From positions 28,473 to 92,472 of the forward strand of contig JACZYG010000011.1 of assembly GCA_022571215.1 (NCBI GenBank): a stretch of 64,000 nucleotides of DNA, given 5' to 3'. Below the pieces are notes generated by a model. That model was not told where the DNA came from, searched no databases, and was given only the letters and a program-made list of their open reading frames with translations. A program made the translations under genes and the position numbers. Each line of letters opens with the position of its first letter. The first letter of the stretch is position 1. Positions 62,864 to 64,000 of the stretch are shown here, in pieces. This DNA comes from Fidelibacterota bacterium. Lineage in GTDB: Bacteria; Fidelibacterota; SORT01.

Positions 62864-63193
62864 ATGGATATTATTAACATCTTGCTGAAATGCACCGGGT
62901 TTGAGTGGGATAAGTACAACACAAAAAAAAACTGGCAGAAGCATCAAGTTAAGCCGTCGGAGTGCGAGGAGATATTTTTTAATCGACCTCTAGTAGTTGC
63001 AGACGACGTCAAGCATTCGAAGAAAGAAAACCGGTTTTATGCTTTTGGCCACACCGATATCGGAAGGCTTCTTTTTATGGTCTTTACAGTCCGAAGGAGT
63101 GATATTCGTGTAATTTCAGCAAGGGATATGAACAGAAAGGAAAGAAAGGAGTATAAGTCTCATGAAGAAGAGGGTTCCCAAGTTCAACAGTGA
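62864..63193 (+). CDS. brnT: BrnT-family toxin (RNase)
   Basis: 109 residues. FEWDKYNTKKNWQKHQVKPSECEEIFFNRPLVV, ENRFYAFGHTDIGRLLFMVFTVR and DIRVISARDMNRKERKEY are the BrnT marks, with the RelE-like fold and the basic and His residues of its RNase site. Free BrnT cuts mRNA and stops growth; BrnA neutralises it. The transcript leader is very short. Overlaps brnA by 32 bp. Confidence 0.93.
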   Translation: MDIINILLKCTGFEWDKYNTKKNWQKHQVKPSECEEIFFNRPLVVADDVKHSKKENRFYAFGHTDIGRLLFMVFTVRRSDIRVISARDMNRKERKEYKSHEEEGSQVQQ

Positions 63194-63431
63194 AGAGGAG
63201 GAGAGACAGTTTTGGGTTACTCACGACGCGACCGAGTATTTTGACTGGAAGAAAGCCAAGAGGCTAATGTTGCCAAAACTTAAGCCTTCGGTGAAAACTA
63301 TTTCCCTTAGGCTGCCGGAGTCGATGCTTGAGGAATTGAAGTTCCTTGCTCATAAAAAGGATGTCCCCTATCAGTCGCTCCTGAAGATGCTTTTGTCGGA
63401 GAGAATCCAGCAGGAACTCAAAACCAACTGA
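63162..63431 (+). CDS. brnA: BrnA-family antitoxin
   Basis: 89 residues. VPKFNSEEEERQFWVTHDATEYFDWKKAKRLMLPKLKPS binds the toxin; the C-terminal KTISLRLPESMLEELKFLAHKKDVPYQSLLKMLLSERI is a ribbon-helix-helix DNA-binding domain. It should bind the dyad at 62827-62848. As usual for this type, toxin precedes antitoxin. Confidence 0.93.
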   Translation: MKKRVPKFNSEEEERQFWVTHDATEYFDWKKAKRLMLPKLKPSVKTISLRLPESMLEELKFLAHKKDVPYQSLLKMLLSERIQQELKTN

Positions 63432-63776
63432 TTTAAAAAGCACAAGACTTTTCAAATAGAAGGGGGTGAGGCACCAAAAAAGTGTAGTCCTAAAAACGTT
63501 CCTTTTCGGGACATAAGAACGAGTATCATAAACCTCTCCCAAAACCCATATTTTAAGTCCTGAAATCCCGTCCCGATTCAATTTTCCTGAAACTAGCGAA
63601 TATTGTCACCCTATCGGGACACTTCATAATATGATATAGCCTTTATTGTGTGGCATCTACAAGAGAAAATTCCACAGAATTTCTCGTATATGTATAATAG
63701 AGAAAGAAGATTTCTTAGTCTTCATCTCTTTTTCCCATTCATTATTTCAATATCTCACAAGAAGGAGGACAATTTT
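63432..63776. other. Intergenic region before the recombinase
   Basis: 345 bp with no supported gene. A near-palindrome at 63663-63685 (GAGAAAATTC-CACA-GAATTTCTC, with one extra A in the left arm) and a GAAGGAGG ribosome site are visible. The palindrome could be a recombinase or regulator site. Confidence 0.4.
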
Positions 63777-64000
63777 ATGAAAGTCGGTTATGCCCGTGTG
63801 TCGACTGTGGATCAGAATCTAGACATGCAGATGGATGCTTTGAAGAAAGAAAACTGCAAAAAGATATTCCAAGATCATGCCAGTGGAGTTAAATCTAATC
63901 GAGATGGACTGGAAAGAGCATTAGAATTCATGAGAGGAGGCGATACTCTAGTAGTTTGGAAGTTAGATAGGTTAGGCAGATCCCTGAAGCACCTAATAGA
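63777..64000 (+). CDS. Serine recombinase/resolvase (3' part missing)
   Basis: The first 74 codons of a resolvase/invertase-type recombinase: MKVGYARVSTVDQNLDMQMD with the catalytic Ser in YARVST, then QDHASGVKSNRDGLERALEF and the Arg pair in VWKLDRLGRSLKHLI. It runs off the window. These proteins cut and rejoin DNA at paired sites, in transposons, phages and invertible switches. Next to the BrnTA pair it marks a mobile or accessory segment. Confidence 0.93.
   Translation, partial: MKVGYARVSTVDQNLDMQMDALKKENCKKIFQDHASGVKSNRDGLERALEFMRGGDTLVVWKLDRLGRSLKHLI

Overview
The window is 64 kb of chromosome from a Gram-negative bacterium of moderate-to-low GC. A fused LpxC-FabZ protein, a BamA/OmpH/LpxD/LpxA cluster and secreted proteases with C-terminal T9SS-like (Por secretion) sorting domains point to the FCB superphylum. 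A marine Marinimicrobia-like or related uncultured lineage is my best guess, but it is inference only. No rRNA, tRNA or CRISPR array was seen. Many genes start at TTG or GTG.

Layout. 1-4.4 kb: the end of a phosphate permease with its DUF47 partner, a YbjQ-like protein, a DMT transporter and a lipoprotein amidohydrolase. 4.5-8.1 kb: topA and glycyl-tRNA synthetase, overlapping. 8.2-13.2 kb: a membrane protein with a cysteine-rich tail, an ADP-forming acyl-CoA synthetase, DUF3467, and a GAPDH homologue whose catalytic cysteine is replaced by glycine. 13.3-15.5 kb: PAP2 phosphatase, SixA, YjbQ and a MarR regulator. 15.5-26.8 kb: one long minus-strand envelope operon (uppS-bamA-ompH-ompH-lpxD-lpxC/fabZ-lpxA-lipoyl transferase-outer-membrane protein-dxr-rseP). 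It joins isoprenoid carrier, lipid A and outer-membrane assembly functions. 26.9-29.1 kb: a TusA-like protein and an Rrf2-mrp-sufT Fe-S operon with a palindromic operator.

29.3-29.9 kb holds the most unusual gene: a thioredoxin-like exported protein with one in-frame TGA in a UxxC motif, followed at once by a bacterial-SECIS-like hairpin. It is a candidate selenoprotein. 30-37.4 kb: a 3D-domain protein, two lipoproteins, RNase G, L21-L27, malate dehydrogenase and tryptophanase. 37.4-42.9 kb: subtilase, DUF302, NUDIX, SpmA/SpmB, LD-carboxypeptidase and a small MerT-like protein. 43-47.6 kb: a TPP-riboswitch-controlled thiamine uptake operon (TonB receptor, thiamine pyrophosphokinase, sodium/solute symporter). 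47.6-51.6 kb: an outer-membrane protein and pyruvate phosphate dikinase.

From 51.6 kb the sequence looks accessory. There is an AT-rich 736-codon gene with a zinc ribbon and a PD-(D/E)XK nuclease motif, flanked by two related hairpins with compensatory changes. Then come an M6 protease, a metal-related cluster (HMA protein, polytopic membrane protein, TerC), a lone histidine-kinase H-box protein, a CADD-like self-sacrificing pABA synthase, a class III cyclase-like protein, a strongly promoted lipoprotein, a BrnT/BrnA toxin-antitoxin pair with a promoter dyad, and the start of a serine recombinase at the right edge. Intergenic palindromes (40.2, 57.0-57.2 and 61.65 kb) look like REP or MITE-type repeats.
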